From assembly GCF_037389425.1 (NCBI RefSeq), contig NZ_JBBHKR010000042.1:1-64000 (forward strand): 64,000 nt of DNA, written 5' to 3'. This DNA comes from Stygiolobus sp037389425 (lineage in GTDB: Archaea > Thermoproteota > Thermoprotei_A > Sulfolobales > Sulfolobaceae). Shown piece by piece: positions 25,718-35,324 of this stretch. Under the pieces are notes generated by a model. That model saw only the letters and a list, made by a program, of their open reading frames with translations. It did no database searches and had not been told where the DNA came from. Both the position numbers and the translations under genes were made by a program. Numbering within the stretch: position 1 is the first letter of the stretch; each line of letters opens with the position of its first letter.

Positions 25718-25886
25718 CATCATACTAATATCTCAAGGAACCCATTTCACAATTACTGTGAACAAATTAGGGTAAAATAAGTATATGTTAAATAAACATG
25801 GTATGCCAGGCACCTTTACGTTTACCTTTATCACAATTTCCTGAGGAAAAACTTAAATCCACTAACTAAATGTTACAAGTTAAAGT

Positions 25887-25960
<74 letters not shown>

Positions 25961-26216
25961 CTCCGTAGGTCCCTTGACCTCCACGAATTAAACTAGCTAT
26001 CAAAATCCGTTTGCCTGAAAATTACCATCTCAGTATGCAATCATTACTTTAGACCTCATGAATAATTGACATAAAAATAAGTTAAAACACCCTTATATAG
26101 ACCGCTCATGCTGTAATTATTTCACTTTATGGTTTTTCACATTAGATGTAAGCAGAAAAGAGGTATAAAATCCGTTTAATTATGTCACAAAACCGTAGAT
26201 TATGAAAAGTAATCGA

Positions 26217-26570
26217 TCACGTACTACCTTTTCCCTCTCCGCTGGTTAAAAGTAATATAGCCTGCGCTATATCACCGTTAGTCTTTTGTAACGCTTGTCT
26301 AACTTCAGCTTCACTCTTACCCGTCTGTTCCATCACAAATTTCACGTCCTCGTCCCTGATTTCTATTTTCTGTTCCTTAACTTGTTCCTTAGCACTTCCT
26401 ATGACTGTGTATATCTCCTGTCCTTGTTGTGTCATTTTAAGAACTGACGGGTTTTCAATTACCAACGTTTTATCTTGTAGCTCAATAATTACTCTCACAG
26501 CGTCTATTTGTTCTGTCTTTATCCCTAACATTCTCTCTAAGTTTTTGAATTGATTAGGTTTTACTTTCAC
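26217..26570 (-). CDS. nac: Nascent polypeptide-associated complex protein (archaeal NAC)
   Basis: A 117-residue archaeal NAC. The NAC domain covers about residues 8-65 (a basic start near KNLERMLGIK, then DAVRVIIEL, ENPSVLKMTQQG, YTVIG), and a UBA domain follows at about 75-113 (EIRDEDVKFVMEQTGKSEAE, then GDIAQAILLLTS). It homodimerises and binds emerging chains at the ribosome exit. It starts at a GTG with no ATG in frame. The gene is divergent from aCPSF2, with 55 bases between the starts. Confidence 0.92.
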   Translation of the reverse strand: MKVKPNQFKNLERMLGIKTEQIDAVRVIIELQDKTLVIENPSVLKMTQQGQEIYTVIGSAKEQVKEQKIEIRDEDVKFVMEQTGKSEAEVRQALQKTNGDIAQAILLLTSGEGKGST

Positions 26571-26625
26571 ATATAAACTTCAGTAAAACAAACTTAATAG
26601 CTTGGCGGTTAAAGATTAATGCATA

Positions 26626-27894
26626 ATGAGTAACTATACGATAAAAATACTTGGCGGAGGAAAAGAAGTAGGAAGGGCTGCTATTGAAATCGATAGAGGG
26701 GATTCTGCAATTGTTTTAGACTACGGCGTTAACTTTGACCCCAACGACAACCCTAACCTACCTTTACAAGACACTCCAAGTAAGATAAAGGGTTTCATAG
26801 TCTCTCACTCCCATTTAGACCACGTAGGAGCTTTGCCTTTGTATCAGATTTCTGGAAATTATCCCGTTTATGGCACTAGGATAACCAGGTTGATAACAGA
26901 AATTATGTTGAAGGACTTTCTGAAGCTTTCAGGGGCTAAACTTCCCTTTGAATGGGTAGAAGTAAAGAGGACTATGGATAACTTCAGGAGCGTAGACTAC
27001 TATAAGGAGTTCGAAGTCGATTCTTTTAAAGTAGAACTCGGAAATGCGGGGCACATTCCAGGCAGTGCTATAATTAAGGTTAAGACAGAAAAACAGACCA
27101 TAGCCTACACGGGAGACATTAACTTGACTAACACCCATTTAGTAAGCCCAGCTGATCTTGAGTTTCTCAAAGACGTTAACGTATTGGTGATGGAGAGTAC
27201 TTACGGTAGGTTCAATCACCCCGATAGAAAAGTCGTTGAGGAGGAGTTCTACGAAGCTACTAAGGAAGTCCTAGAGGAAGGTGGGACTGTCTTAGTTCCT
27301 GCTTTCAGCCTATCGAGAAGTCAAGAGATTCTATCAGTTTTGGCTGACAGAAAGATCGAGTATCCCGTGTTCTACGACGGTATGGTAAAAGAGATAACCG
27401 AGTTAATGATCCAGAACCCCGAATTCATAAACAACTACCCGGCGTTGAAGAGGGCTTATGACAATTTCAAATACGTCGAAGGTTGGGGGAGCAGGAACAA
27501 AGCATCAAGAGGAGAAGGCGTAATAGTTAGCAGTGCGGGGATGCTGAAAGGAGGCCCTGCAGTGTACTACTTTAAGAAGGTCGCAGATAACCCTAAGAAC
27601 GGGGTGTTTCTAGTTAGCTACCAGGCGGAAAATACTCCAGGTAGAAGACTTCTGGAGACGGGCAAGTTCGATGAGTACTCGCCCATGTTAAAGGCGAGGT
27701 TTCAATTATTTGACTTTTCAAGCCACGCTGGGAAGGATCAGTTAAAGCAAATAATTAAGGCAGCAAGTAGTTTGGAAAAAGTCGTTTTAGTCCATGGCGA
27801 TCCTTCGAGCTCCTCTAGGTTAGCAGAAGAGGTTAAGAGAGAGTTAGGAATATATGTGGAAATTGCTGAAAACGGTAAGGAGATTAAGCTATGA
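26626..27894 (+). CDS. Beta-CASP ribonuclease aCPSF2 (archaeal CPSF homologue)
   Basis: A 422-residue metallo-beta-lactamase/beta-CASP RNase. Motifs: HSHLDH (residues 61-66) for zinc, GHIPGSA with the third histidine, YTGDINLTN with the metal-bridging aspartate, the beta-CASP insert (about 190-340) with VPAFSLSRSQE, and a late GDPSSS segment. It lacks the N-terminal KH domains of aCPSF1, which with its length identifies aCPSF2, known in Sulfolobus as a 5'-to-3' exonuclease that also cuts internally. It is followed with a four-base overlap by the ThrRS editing protein gene, an arrangement I recall from other Sulfolobales. Confidence 0.9.
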   Translation: MSNYTIKILGGGKEVGRAAIEIDRGDSAIVLDYGVNFDPNDNPNLPLQDTPSKIKGFIVSHSHLDHVGALPLYQISGNYPVYGTRITRLITEIMLKDFLKLSGAKLPFEWVEVKRTMDNFRSVDYYKEFEVDSFKVELGNAGHIPGSAIIKVKTEKQTIAYTGDINLTNTHLVSPADLEFLKDVNVLVMESTYGRFNHPDRKVVEEEFYEATKEVLEEGGTVLVPAFSLSRSQEILSVLADRKIEYPVFYDGMVKEITELMIQNPEFINNYPALKRAYDNFKYVEGWGSRNKASRGEGVIVSSAGMLKGGPAVYYFKKVADNPKNGVFLVSYQAENTPGRRLLETGKFDEYSPMLKARFQLFDFSSHAGKDQLKQIIKAASSLEKVVLVHGDPSSSSRLAEEVKRELGIYVEIAENGKEIKL

Positions 27895-29060
27895 TCCTTT
27901 TGTTAATCCACGCGTCTAAGTTCTCGTTTTCCGTTAAAGAAAAAGCCGTAAAGGAACCCGAAGAACCTAACTTAACATCTTTACAAAAGGACAACACTTT
28001 AGTGGTCTTTACAACAGTAGAAAAAGGGGATGACGATAAGACCGTAGAAAAGGCTGTTAACGAAGTAGTTAGAGTATTGAATGACGTTAAGGCTAGCTCT
28101 GTAGTCATATATCCTTATGCTCACCTTTCCGATAACCTGGAGAAACCCACATTAGCCGTCCAAGTCCTGAAGGGCTTTGAAGAGAAATTGTCGAAAGCAG
28201 TTAACGTAGAAGTCTATAGAACTCCTTTCGGCTGGTATAAGCAATTTATGATAGACTGTTACGGTCACCCCTTAAGCGAACTTTCGAAGAGGATAAGGGC
28301 TGATGAGACCAATTATCAGAAGAGTGAGGAGCTTAAGATTTGCGAGAAGTTCGGCTTCCCTAATTCTCCTCATGCATCTTTCATGAGAAGGGCTGTGGTA
28401 GAATATATAAAACATCAAGTTAAACCCGATTCCGTAATAGAAGGTGAGGGAGAACCGGAAAATGGAGAAGTGGTTATATCTTATAGCATTCCCTCGGGGA
28501 GGAGGTTGCCTTGTGTAAATGAAGAACCCTTAATTAGAGTGAAAGTGAAAGGGGATTTAGACGGTATTCCTGAGTCCTTCTCCGATTCTAAAAACACCTA
28601 CGTTATAAAGACTAAGACGGACAAGAGTCACGTAATAAACGTGAACATTCTCACTTACTATTATCTATTAACTGCCTCCAGAGATAATCCTCCTACTCTA
28701 CCTCTTTGGCTTTCCCCCATTCAGGTTAGGATAATCCCCGTAAGGAAAGATTTCATAGAAGATGCAATAAAAATAGCTAAACAGATGAAGGTAAGAGTGG
28801 ATGTAGATGACTTAGATGAAGGTCTCGGTACTAAAATAGCGAGAGCAGGTAAGGAGTGGATCCCCTACCTAGTCCTTCTCGGAGAAAGAGAAGTCAAGAC
28901 CGGTTCCCTAACGGTTAAAGTGAGAAAGGGGAATGAACAGAGAAGTTACTCCTTGGAGGAACTACAAAAGGAGATTATAGCACAAGACCAACTACTTCTA
29001 CCCTCTTTCCTACCCCTTACTTTAAGTAAAAGGAACAAAAGATACATTACTCTACAGTAA
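27891..29060 (+). CDS. Trans-acting threonyl-tRNA synthetase editing protein (ThrRS-ed)
   Basis: The 389 residues have the archaeal ThrRS editing domain (about 1-140; MILLLIHASKFSF, VFTTVEKGDDD, VVIYPYAHLSDNL, YRTPFGWYKQF, GHPLSELSK) and an anticodon-binding domain at the C-terminus (about 270-370; PLWLSPIQVRIIPV, YLVLLGEREVK). The catalytic aminoacylation core is absent. In Sulfolobales the synthetase is split into a catalytic protein and this partner, which removes serine mis-attached to tRNA-Thr. The start ATG overlaps the aCPSF2 stop. The last 14 bases overlap the convergent glmS gene. Confidence 0.92.
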   Translation: MILLLIHASKFSFSVKEKAVKEPEEPNLTSLQKDNTLVVFTTVEKGDDDKTVEKAVNEVVRVLNDVKASSVVIYPYAHLSDNLEKPTLAVQVLKGFEEKLSKAVNVEVYRTPFGWYKQFMIDCYGHPLSELSKRIRADETNYQKSEELKICEKFGFPNSPHASFMRRAVVEYIKHQVKPDSVIEGEGEPENGEVVISYSIPSGRRLPCVNEEPLIRVKVKGDLDGIPESFSDSKNTYVIKTKTDKSHVINVNILTYYYLLTASRDNPPTLPLWLSPIQVRIIPVRKDFIEDAIKIAKQMKVRVDVDDLDEGLGTKIARAGKEWIPYLVLLGEREVKTGSLTVKVRKGNEQRSYSLEELQKEIIAQDQLLLPSFLPLTLSKRNKRYITLQ

Positions 29061-30816
29061 CTGTTTTAGCCAAATTCCTGGGCTTATCGGGATCCAGACC
29101 TTTGCTAACAGCTGCATAATAGGCTATCAACTGAATTACGGGGGATATGGATAACGCGGGGAACTTTGAGTTAAGGAATATTTCAAGGTCTGCCTCCCCT
29201 ACTTTTCTATTGGCACTGATCACGTAAATTTTCCCTCCTCTAGCCTTCATCTCCATAACGTTGTTTTTCAGTAATTCAGGCATTTCGCCGTCGTTTATAA
29301 ACACTACTGGGAACCCGTTCTCTACTAGGGAAATAGGTCCATGTTTACTCTCCCCAGCTGGGTACGATTCAGCGTGGACGTAAGATACCTCTTTAATTTT
29401 TAATGCTCCTTCCATAGCTAGCGGTAGTGAAAGACCCCTCCCCAAATAGTATATGTTCTGTTTCTTTGCCAGTTCTTCACCAACCCTTTTGGCAAAACCT
29501 TCTGTCGCATTAATAGCTTGTTCTACTTCCTTATCTGCGTCCTTTAATGCTTTCCAATCCTTTCCAAAAGTGTAAGAGTAAAGGAAAAGGAGGGATGCAA
29601 CTTGAGTAGTAAAAGTCTTGGTAGCAGCTACACCTATTTCCGGTCCAGCCCTCATGTAGATCTTGTAATCACTCTCTCTAGCTATAGCACTCTCAATGAC
29701 ATTTGTTATGGAGACTACTTTAGCCCCTTCACTCTTCAATTTACGTATAGCCTGTAATACGTCTATCGTCTCTCCGCTCTGACTTATTGCGATAATTAGG
29801 TCTCCTTTCTTTCCCTTTACGTTATAGTATTCTGAGGCAATAAGCGGAATAGAAGTTATCCCTTCTCTGGTCAAGAGTAAGGAAAAATATAAACCTGCAT
29901 GATAACTGGTCCCAGCTCCCGTTATAATCACCCTCTCTGCTTGCCTTATTTCTTCACATATCTTTTCTACTACGTCCAAGTCAGACATAAGACTGGAGAT
30001 CGTGTCCCTAACCGCTTTAGGTGACTCGTGTATCTCCTTTATCATGAAGTGGGCATAGCCTTCTTTTGATGCCGTCTCGACGTCCCAATCTACTATCCTT
30101 ATCCTCTTATGTACGTCTACTACGTTACCGTTCAGTTCTTCAATGTAAACGTTTGTGTTCGTCAGGAACCCGATCTCACCGTCAGATATTACTAGAATCC
30201 TTTTTGTGTAAGGGAGAAATGCCGGTATATCACTCGCAATATAGTTCTCCCCTTCTCCCAGTCCTATAACTAAGGGGTTATCCCTCTTAGCAAAGAAGAT
30301 CCTTTTTTCACCGTCGATTATCGCTAAAACAGCGTAACTACCATCTAACGATTTTATCGCAGACTTAAATGCCGTAAAAGAGTCCATACCCCTCTTTATA
30401 AACTCCTCTATCAAATGAGGTATAACTTCAGTGTCCGTCTCGCTGCTGAACTTATGCCCTAAAGACTCTAGCTCTGCCCTTAGCTCTTTAAAGTTCTTTA
30501 TTGTCCCATTATGTATTACCGCTATCCTTCCGGAACAATCTGTATGAGGGTGAGCGTTATAGTCGGTCGGAGCCCCGTGTGTAGCCCACCTTGTATGACC
30601 CAGAAATATATAGCCAGACATTTCAGGTATTTTTTTCTTTAAAGTGACCTGCTCCACAGTACCTTTAGCTTTCCTCACTTCAATTCCTTTACTGCCCAAT
30701 GAAGCGACTCCTACGCTATCATACCCTCTGTATTCGAGCCTCTTAAGTGCCGAAATTGTGATCTCGGAGAGTTTTTTGCTCTCCTTTGATGAAATAATAC
30801 CTATTATGCCACACAT
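29047..30816 (-). CDS. glmS: Glutamine-fructose-6-phosphate aminotransferase (isomerizing)
   Basis: A 589-residue GlmS. Cys2 (MCGIIGI) is the glutaminase nucleophile, with HTRWATHG and HNGTIKNF in the N-terminal domain (1-225). Two SIS isomerase domains follow (about 275-410 and 445-580) with ITGAGTSYHAG, ISQSGETIDVL and a C-terminal AKTVTVE that closes the active site. It makes glucosamine-6-phosphate, the entry to amino-sugar nucleotides needed for N-glycans of the S-layer. It precedes mevalonate kinase's position on the map and lies downstream of it in transcription (23-base gap), so the two are probably cotranscribed. Confidence 0.95.
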   Translation of the reverse strand: MCGIIGIISSKESKKLSEITISALKRLEYRGYDSVGVASLGSKGIEVRKAKGTVEQVTLKKKIPEMSGYIFLGHTRWATHGAPTDYNAHPHTDCSGRIAVIHNGTIKNFKELRAELESLGHKFSSETDTEVIPHLIEEFIKRGMDSFTAFKSAIKSLDGSYAVLAIIDGEKRIFFAKRDNPLVIGLGEGENYIASDIPAFLPYTKRILVISDGEIGFLTNTNVYIEELNGNVVDVHKRIRIVDWDVETASKEGYAHFMIKEIHESPKAVRDTISSLMSDLDVVEKICEEIRQAERVIITGAGTSYHAGLYFSLLLTREGITSIPLIASEYYNVKGKKGDLIIAISQSGETIDVLQAIRKLKSEGAKVVSITNVIESAIARESDYKIYMRAGPEIGVAATKTFTTQVASLLFLYSYTFGKDWKALKDADKEVEQAINATEGFAKRVGEELAKKQNIYYLGRGLSLPLAMEGALKIKEVSYVHAESYPAGESKHGPISLVENGFPVVFINDGEMPELLKNNVMEMKARGGKIYVISANRKVGEADLEIFLNSKFPALSISPVIQLIAYYAAVSKGLDPDKPRNLAKTVTVE

Positions 30817-30839
30817 AATTTATTTTTGAGTCGGTCTCA

Positions 30840-31802
30840 CTAAATTAACTTTACCGTAACACCTTGGAACGTAGGGTTAGCGTTTATGGTTTTACCTCCC
30901 AACGCGTTAAGTAGCAATTCTGCCCTTTGATCTTTTGTACAGATGACTGCACCACCTCCTCCGCCGCCGCTGACTTTACACCCTTTAACTCCTGAAGCCC
31001 TAGCCATTGAGACAAACTGATCCAACACCGGAACTGTGATCCCCAAAGAAAATAGGAAACCGTGATTTACGTACATTAATTCCCCTACTTTGTCCGCATC
31101 TCCTGAGGTAAGAGCAGTTCTAGCTTCTACAGTGACCTTTTCAATACTGTCCAGCAGAGTCGTAAACAAGGAAGGATTTTTTTCTTTCAAACTCCTCACA
31201 TTACGAAGCATCTCGGCTGTGGTCATAATGCGCCTAAAATAACCCGCAGAGAAGGTGATCGAAGGAGGAACTTCCAATTTCTCTACTTTTCCCTCCTTAA
31301 TGAAAACGAACCCTCCGTACGTTTCTGTATGGGTGTCCATAATACTGGCAATTCCTTGAACCCTTAACTCTACTTCATGAGAGATTTTGGCTACTTCTTG
31401 TTTTTGTAACTCTAATCCTAAAAACCTGGAGTAGGCTGCAACAGTACCTACTACCACTGCTGCACTAGTGCCTAGTCCTATCGAAGGTTCTACATTTGAT
31501 TCTATTTCAATCGCGGCTTTTTTCCCGTCCTTATAACCGTAATGCTCATTGAAATAGTTAATAACTTCTGTGACATAAGCGATAAGTTTTCTCACATTGT
31601 CATTCTCTATTTTAAACTCATGTAGATCTACCCTGACACCTTTTATCTGTAAGTTCTGAGACGAGACGTAAAATTTCTCGCTTTCCCTCACTCTGACTTT
31701 AATGCTTTCAGACACCGTATATGCTATCGCTGGCTTTCCGTATACTACAGCGTGTTCTCCAAACAGTGTTAGCTTGAGGGGTACCTCCGCTTCTACAATC
31801 AT
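30840..31802 (-). CDS. mvk: Mevalonate kinase
   Basis: A 320-residue GHMP kinase. The start VPLKLTLFGEHAVVYGKPAI is the mevalonate kinase signature; the phosphate-binding motif PSIGLGTSAAVVVG sits at about residues 102-115, and the third GHMP motif KVSGGGGGGAVI near 278. It phosphorylates mevalonate for isoprenoid lipids, on which archaeal membranes depend. The gene starts 31 bases from a divergent nucleotidyltransferase gene. Confidence 0.94.
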   Translation of the reverse strand: MIVEAEVPLKLTLFGEHAVVYGKPAIAYTVSESIKVRVRESEKFYVSSQNLQIKGVRVDLHEFKIENDNVRKLIAYVTEVINYFNEHYGYKDGKKAAIEIESNVEPSIGLGTSAAVVVGTVAAYSRFLGLELQKQEVAKISHEVELRVQGIASIMDTHTETYGGFVFIKEGKVEKLEVPPSITFSAGYFRRIMTTAEMLRNVRSLKEKNPSLFTTLLDSIEKVTVEARTALTSGDADKVGELMYVNHGFLFSLGITVPVLDQFVSMARASGVKGCKVSGGGGGGAVICTKDQRAELLLNALGGKTINANPTFQGVTVKLI

Positions 31803-31833
31803 TATTATTAATTCCCCAATTAGATATCACAGT

Positions 31834-32907
31834 ATGGAAGCTATTATCCTTGCGGGGGGCAAAGGAGAGGGTTTAAGCCCCTATTCAGACAAAGAACAGA
31901 AGGAGACAATAAGCTTACTCGGTAGAATGCTAATCTCTTATTCTATTCAAGGTTTAAAAAAAGCAGGTGTAAAAGACTTCATAATTGTTACGTCGCAGAA
32001 GGGGGGAAAGAGACTTGAGGAGGAATTACAGAACGAGAAGGAGATCAGCATCGACATCGTTATCCAAAAAAGAGATGGAATTAACGGGGCTATAAAGGAC
32101 GGAATGGAGAAAGTCAGTAGTGATAATGTCATTATAGCTTTCGGAGATATCGTAGCCCCTGAGGAGTTTTACGTTAGCTTAATTAACGCTTATCTGACTT
32201 CTGGTGCCGAAGTAGTAGTACCGTTAATTCCTATAAGTGAGGGGTTACAGACATATGGTTTAGTGAGGTTGACAGATAAAGGAATCGAGATAACTAAGGA
32301 GGGTTCTACTTTAGCTCTTGGCGGAGTTTACGTAGTGAAAAATGAAGAAATAGCGGACTTTTTGACGTATTTACAGTCCAAAGGGAACAAACTGAAGTAC
32401 TTTATATGGAGTGAGGAGTGGTTGGACGTTGGCTATCCTGAAGATATTATTAACGGAATCGAGATGATGTTAAGGAGGGAGAAAACTAGGATTTCCGATA
32501 ACAGCGAAATCTCTAAGACGGCGATAATTGGTAAGAAAGTAATCATAGACGATTATGCTGTCATAGACGATTATGCTGTCATCAAGGGACCGGCATATAT
32601 CGGAAGAAACGCATACATAGGGACTTATTCATTAATTAGGGACTATTCTTCCGTAGAGAATAACGCCATAATAGGGGCTTACTGTGAAATAGCAAGGAGC
32701 TCAATCCAACCTTATGCTGAAGTAGGATCCAAGAGTTATTTGTCATCTACTATAGTAGGTAGGAAAGCTAAAGTCGGAGCAAATGTAATTACTTCTAGCT
32801 ACCCTGCAACCGTGATAAGAGGAAGGATTAGTAAATTTGGAGCGTTGATCTCCCCAGAGACCCAGATACCTCACGGCGAAATCCTAAAACCGGGGAGTAA
32901 AGTCTAA
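31834..32907 (+). CDS. Sugar-phosphate nucleotidyltransferase-like protein with left-handed beta-helix domain
   Basis: From this ATG the protein has 357 residues. Residues 1-225 are a nucleotidyltransferase Rossmann domain starting MEAIILAGGKGEGLSPYSD, and 235-355 a hexapeptide-repeat left-handed beta-helix (IIGKKVIIDDYAVI, AYIGRNAYIG). The layout is that of GlmU-type sugar-1-phosphate nucleotidylyltransferases. The signature loop, normally GG.GTRL.P.T, has Gly where the catalytic arginine is expected, so activity is uncertain. Adjacent glmS suggests amino-sugar nucleotide metabolism. An open frame extends 44 codons upstream over the mevalonate kinase start, but conservation begins here. Confidence 0.78.
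   Translation: MEAIILAGGKGEGLSPYSDKEQKETISLLGRMLISYSIQGLKKAGVKDFIIVTSQKGGKRLEEELQNEKEISIDIVIQKRDGINGAIKDGMEKVSSDNVIIAFGDIVAPEEFYVSLINAYLTSGAEVVVPLIPISEGLQTYGLVRLTDKGIEITKEGSTLALGGVYVVKNEEIADFLTYLQSKGNKLKYFIWSEEWLDVGYPEDIINGIEMMLRREKTRISDNSEISKTAIIGKKVIIDDYAVIDDYAVIKGPAYIGRNAYIGTYSLIRDYSSVENNAIIGAYCEIARSSIQPYAEVGSKSYLSSTIVGRKAKVGANVITSSYPATVIRGRISKFGALISPETQIPHGEILKPGSKV
32545..32580 (+). repeat. Exact 18-bp tandem duplication inside the beta-helix domain
   Basis: The unit ATAGACGATTATGCTGTC occurs twice in succession with no mismatch. It encodes IDDYAV twice, exactly one six-residue rung of the left-handed beta-helix, so the duplication lengthens the helix by one turn step without breaking the frame. 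Confidence 0.92.
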
Positions 32908-33744
32908 TTACCGTGGAAGTGCTCTACTGATTTTCTGCGAGATTATAGTCAGAAATACTCCCAACAGTACTATTGCAGAGCCTAATAGTTGCTGAAATGT
33001 CGGGACTTCGTCTAGCATTATAAACGAAAATAGATAGGACATAGCCGGCACAAGTAAGGAGAGCGAACTTGATAAAAAAGAGCCCAATTGCTTTATAGAG
33101 TTAAACCACGCTATGAAGCCTATTGCTTGGGCTATAATGCCGATTATTACCGCGACTAAAATTCCGGATATAGTGAACTTAAAGTAAAAGTTAATCGGAG
33201 TAAAGGGTAGCAAGAATAAGGCTGAAAACAACGCCATAAAAGAGTTTAGTTTAATAACGTCCTTCTCTATCAGAAACACTTGGTAATATAACGTTCCTAT
33301 TGCCCACATAAGACCGCCTATGAGTGATATTATACTTCCCAGGTTAAACCCAGTTATCCCAGCTGAGTAAATTGCCCCTGAAATTGCAATAGTTACCCCG
33401 AGAAGTTGAAGTACTGAAGGTTTCTTACTCAGAAAGATGGCGCTTAATATGACTAAGAAAATCGGTTGAGTATATATAAGGGTTGCAGACAGAGCTGGAT
33501 TTACTGAAAGCATTACGCCAAAGTTAAGAAAAAGCATGAAGAGTGCTACATTAATCAGCCCACCTATCATTTCCTTTTTACCATAAGAGAGACCTCTACC
33601 ATAGACTGTAAGGATAATTCCCCCAGTAACTAGCCTAATGACCGCTAGTACTATCGGGGAAACGTAATCGAGTGCTATCTTTATTAGGGGATATGCGGAA
33701 CTCCAGACCAAAATTACCGTAATTATCGGTAAAAGCTTTCTCAC
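32908..33744 (-). CDS. EamA/DMT-family transporter
   Basis: A 278-residue protein with ten predicted membrane helices in two EamA repeats (about 1-130 and 138-270); YPLIKIALDYVSP and an LIRLVTGG-like segment mark the first repeat. The family exports amino acids, sugars or metabolites; substrate cannot be read from the sequence. It starts with a GTG and is divergent from the cobalamin adenosyltransferase gene, 41 bases apart. It is convergent with and abuts the nucleotidyltransferase gene. Confidence 0.87.
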   Translation of the reverse strand: MRKLLPIITVILVWSSAYPLIKIALDYVSPIVLAVIRLVTGGIILTVYGRGLSYGKKEMIGGLINVALFMLFLNFGVMLSVNPALSATLIYTQPIFLVILSAIFLSKKPSVLQLLGVTIAISGAIYSAGITGFNLGSIISLIGGLMWAIGTLYYQVFLIEKDVIKLNSFMALFSALFLLPFTPINFYFKFTISGILVAVIIGIIAQAIGFIAWFNSIKQLGSFLSSSLSLLVPAMSYLFSFIMLDEVPTFQQLLGSAIVLLGVFLTIISQKISRALPR

Positions 33745-33785
33745 TTGGTATAACTCTAAGTAAAGCTAATTAAAGCTAAATAACG

Positions 33786-34316
33786 ATGTTAAGTGAAATG
33801 TGGTATACTGGGACTGGGGACAGCGGAAGGACTAAAGTACCTTCCGTAGGAGAGGTGTGGAAGGACGAGGATATTGTTAACGCCTTAGGGGATTTAGACG
33901 AGTTAAATTCCTCGCTTGGTATTGTATCATCACTTTTTCCAGAAATAAGGCAAGATGTTGAGAAAATTCAGAACGACATATTCACTATTTCATCTGAAAT
34001 TGCAGGGTTCGAGTTAAACTTTAACACTGAAAAGATCAAAGAGCTAGAGGAAATGATAAAGAAATATTCGGAACCACTCAAACCATTGAAGAATTTTGTA
34101 TTACCCGGTGGCCACCTGGCTTCCTCATTTCTTCATCTTGCAAGGGCGGTATGTAGAAGAGCTGAAAGGAGTATAGTCCGACTTTCTCGAAACCATAAAA
34201 ACGTAAAGCATGAGCATGTGGTTTACCTTAATAGACTTTCATCTTTGTTATTCGTCATGGCACTTTACGTTAACGAGAAGACTTTTAATCCCAACGTAAT
34301 TTGGAAGCCTAAGTGA
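33786..34316 (+). CDS. PduO-type cob(I)alamin adenosyltransferase
   Basis: A 176-residue protein (172 if the second ATG, four codons in, is the start). YTGTGDSGRT near the N-terminus is the ATP-binding glycine/threonine motif of PduO enzymes, followed by GDLDELNSSLG, and the C-terminal RAVCRRAERS helix with LNRLSSLLFVMAL. It transfers the adenosyl group of ATP to Co(I) corrinoid, making coenzyme B12 for methylmalonyl-CoA mutase, which the 3-hydroxypropionate/4-hydroxybutyrate cycle needs. It overlaps the convergent ornithine cyclodeaminase-like gene by eight bases. Confidence 0.92.
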   Translation: MLSEMWYTGTGDSGRTKVPSVGEVWKDEDIVNALGDLDELNSSLGIVSSLFPEIRQDVEKIQNDIFTISSEIAGFELNFNTEKIKELEEMIKKYSEPLKPLKNFVLPGGHLASSFLHLARAVCRRAERSIVRLSRNHKNVKHEHVVYLNRLSSLLFVMALYVNEKTFNPNVIWKPK

Positions 34317-35229
34317 CCTTTATACCTATTCCTCTTTTTACAGCTTCTTCATAAGCGGTTAGTGCTGAAATGTTATCTTGAGCCGCAATTCCTACGGTTT
34401 TAAATATAGAAGGTCTCTCAATTTTGATACCTTTGTTTATGATCTCACCAATCTCGATGACTTGTTTAAGTATCCCGCTCCTTACGGGTTGTATATAGTC
34501 TCCTGTCTCTTTAGATACAGCCTCTACGGAATCTACTAAGTATGTCCTAGCTCTTTTCACAGTTTCATCATCTATTTCTCTAGCTTCAGGGGTATGGGCT
34601 CCTATGCTAGAAATATGAAAATCATCTTTCAAGAATTTCCCCAACACTACTGGTGTAGAAGAGGAAGTTGTTGCAAATATGACGTCCGAGTTCCTCAATA
34701 GAGTTTCTAGATCTACAGCTTCAGCTCCGAATTCTTTAGCTAACTGAACATGAGAACTCCTAGCCGTTACCATTATCCTTGAGAACTTTAGATAGCCACT
34801 TGCAATCTTTATATGATATCTTGCCTCCATACCAGCACCTATGACTCCTAAAGTGCCGATATTCCTTCCCCCAAACGCTAATTCTGTTGAGAGAACACTT
34901 GCAGCTGAAGTTCTTATTGCGGTTAATGTAGTACCATCTAGAAGAGCTAAAGGCTCTCCAGTATCAGGCGAAAACAGTAAGACGGAGCCTTGAACTGAGG
35001 GTAGTCCCTTCTTCTTATTCTCTGGTATAACATTAACTATCTTAACTGTAACAGACTTATCCCAGTAAGAAGGCATTATCCCCCACCAGTTACCTTTTAT
35101 AGTAAGTACTTGCCGTTGAGGTTGTATTATCCTTGAGGAGGAAAATAATGAGAAAGCTTGTCTGACTGCACTTACTGCTATTTCAGAGGTCAGCAATTCT
35201 TCTAGATTGTTTGACGTTAAGATAATCAT
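34309..35229 (-). CDS. Ornithine cyclodeaminase/mu-crystallin family dehydrogenase
   Basis: A 306-residue NAD(P)-binding protein of the OCD/mu-crystallin family. Substrate-side residues appear in GNWWGIMPSYWD and the SVTVKIVNVIP lysine; the Rossmann fold has GVIGAGMEARYHI near residue 127. Members include archaeal alanine dehydrogenase, ornithine cyclodeaminase and imine reductases, and the substrate is not decidable here. The ATG used follows a TATA-like GATTTAAAAC by about 35 bases. An upstream GTG would lie before the predicted transcription start, so the shorter form is preferred. Confidence 0.86.
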   Translation of the reverse strand: MIILTSNNLEELLTSEIAVSAVRQAFSLFSSSRIIQPQRQVLTIKGNWWGIMPSYWDKSVTVKIVNVIPENKKKGLPSVQGSVLLFSPDTGEPLALLDGTTLTAIRTSAASVLSTELAFGGRNIGTLGVIGAGMEARYHIKIASGYLKFSRIMVTARSSHVQLAKEFGAEAVDLETLLRNSDVIFATTSSSTPVVLGKFLKDDFHISSIGAHTPEAREIDDETVKRARTYLVDSVEAVSKETGDYIQPVRSGILKQVIEIGEIINKGIKIERPSIFKTVGIAAQDNISALTAYEEAVKRGIGIKVT

Positions 35230-35324
35230 TTCGAACAGTAATTTAATTAACACTGTTAAGGTTTTAAATCTCTCTTTGTGGTATGATTATATTTTTAAGC
35301 AGTTAAATTCAATATAATATATTC

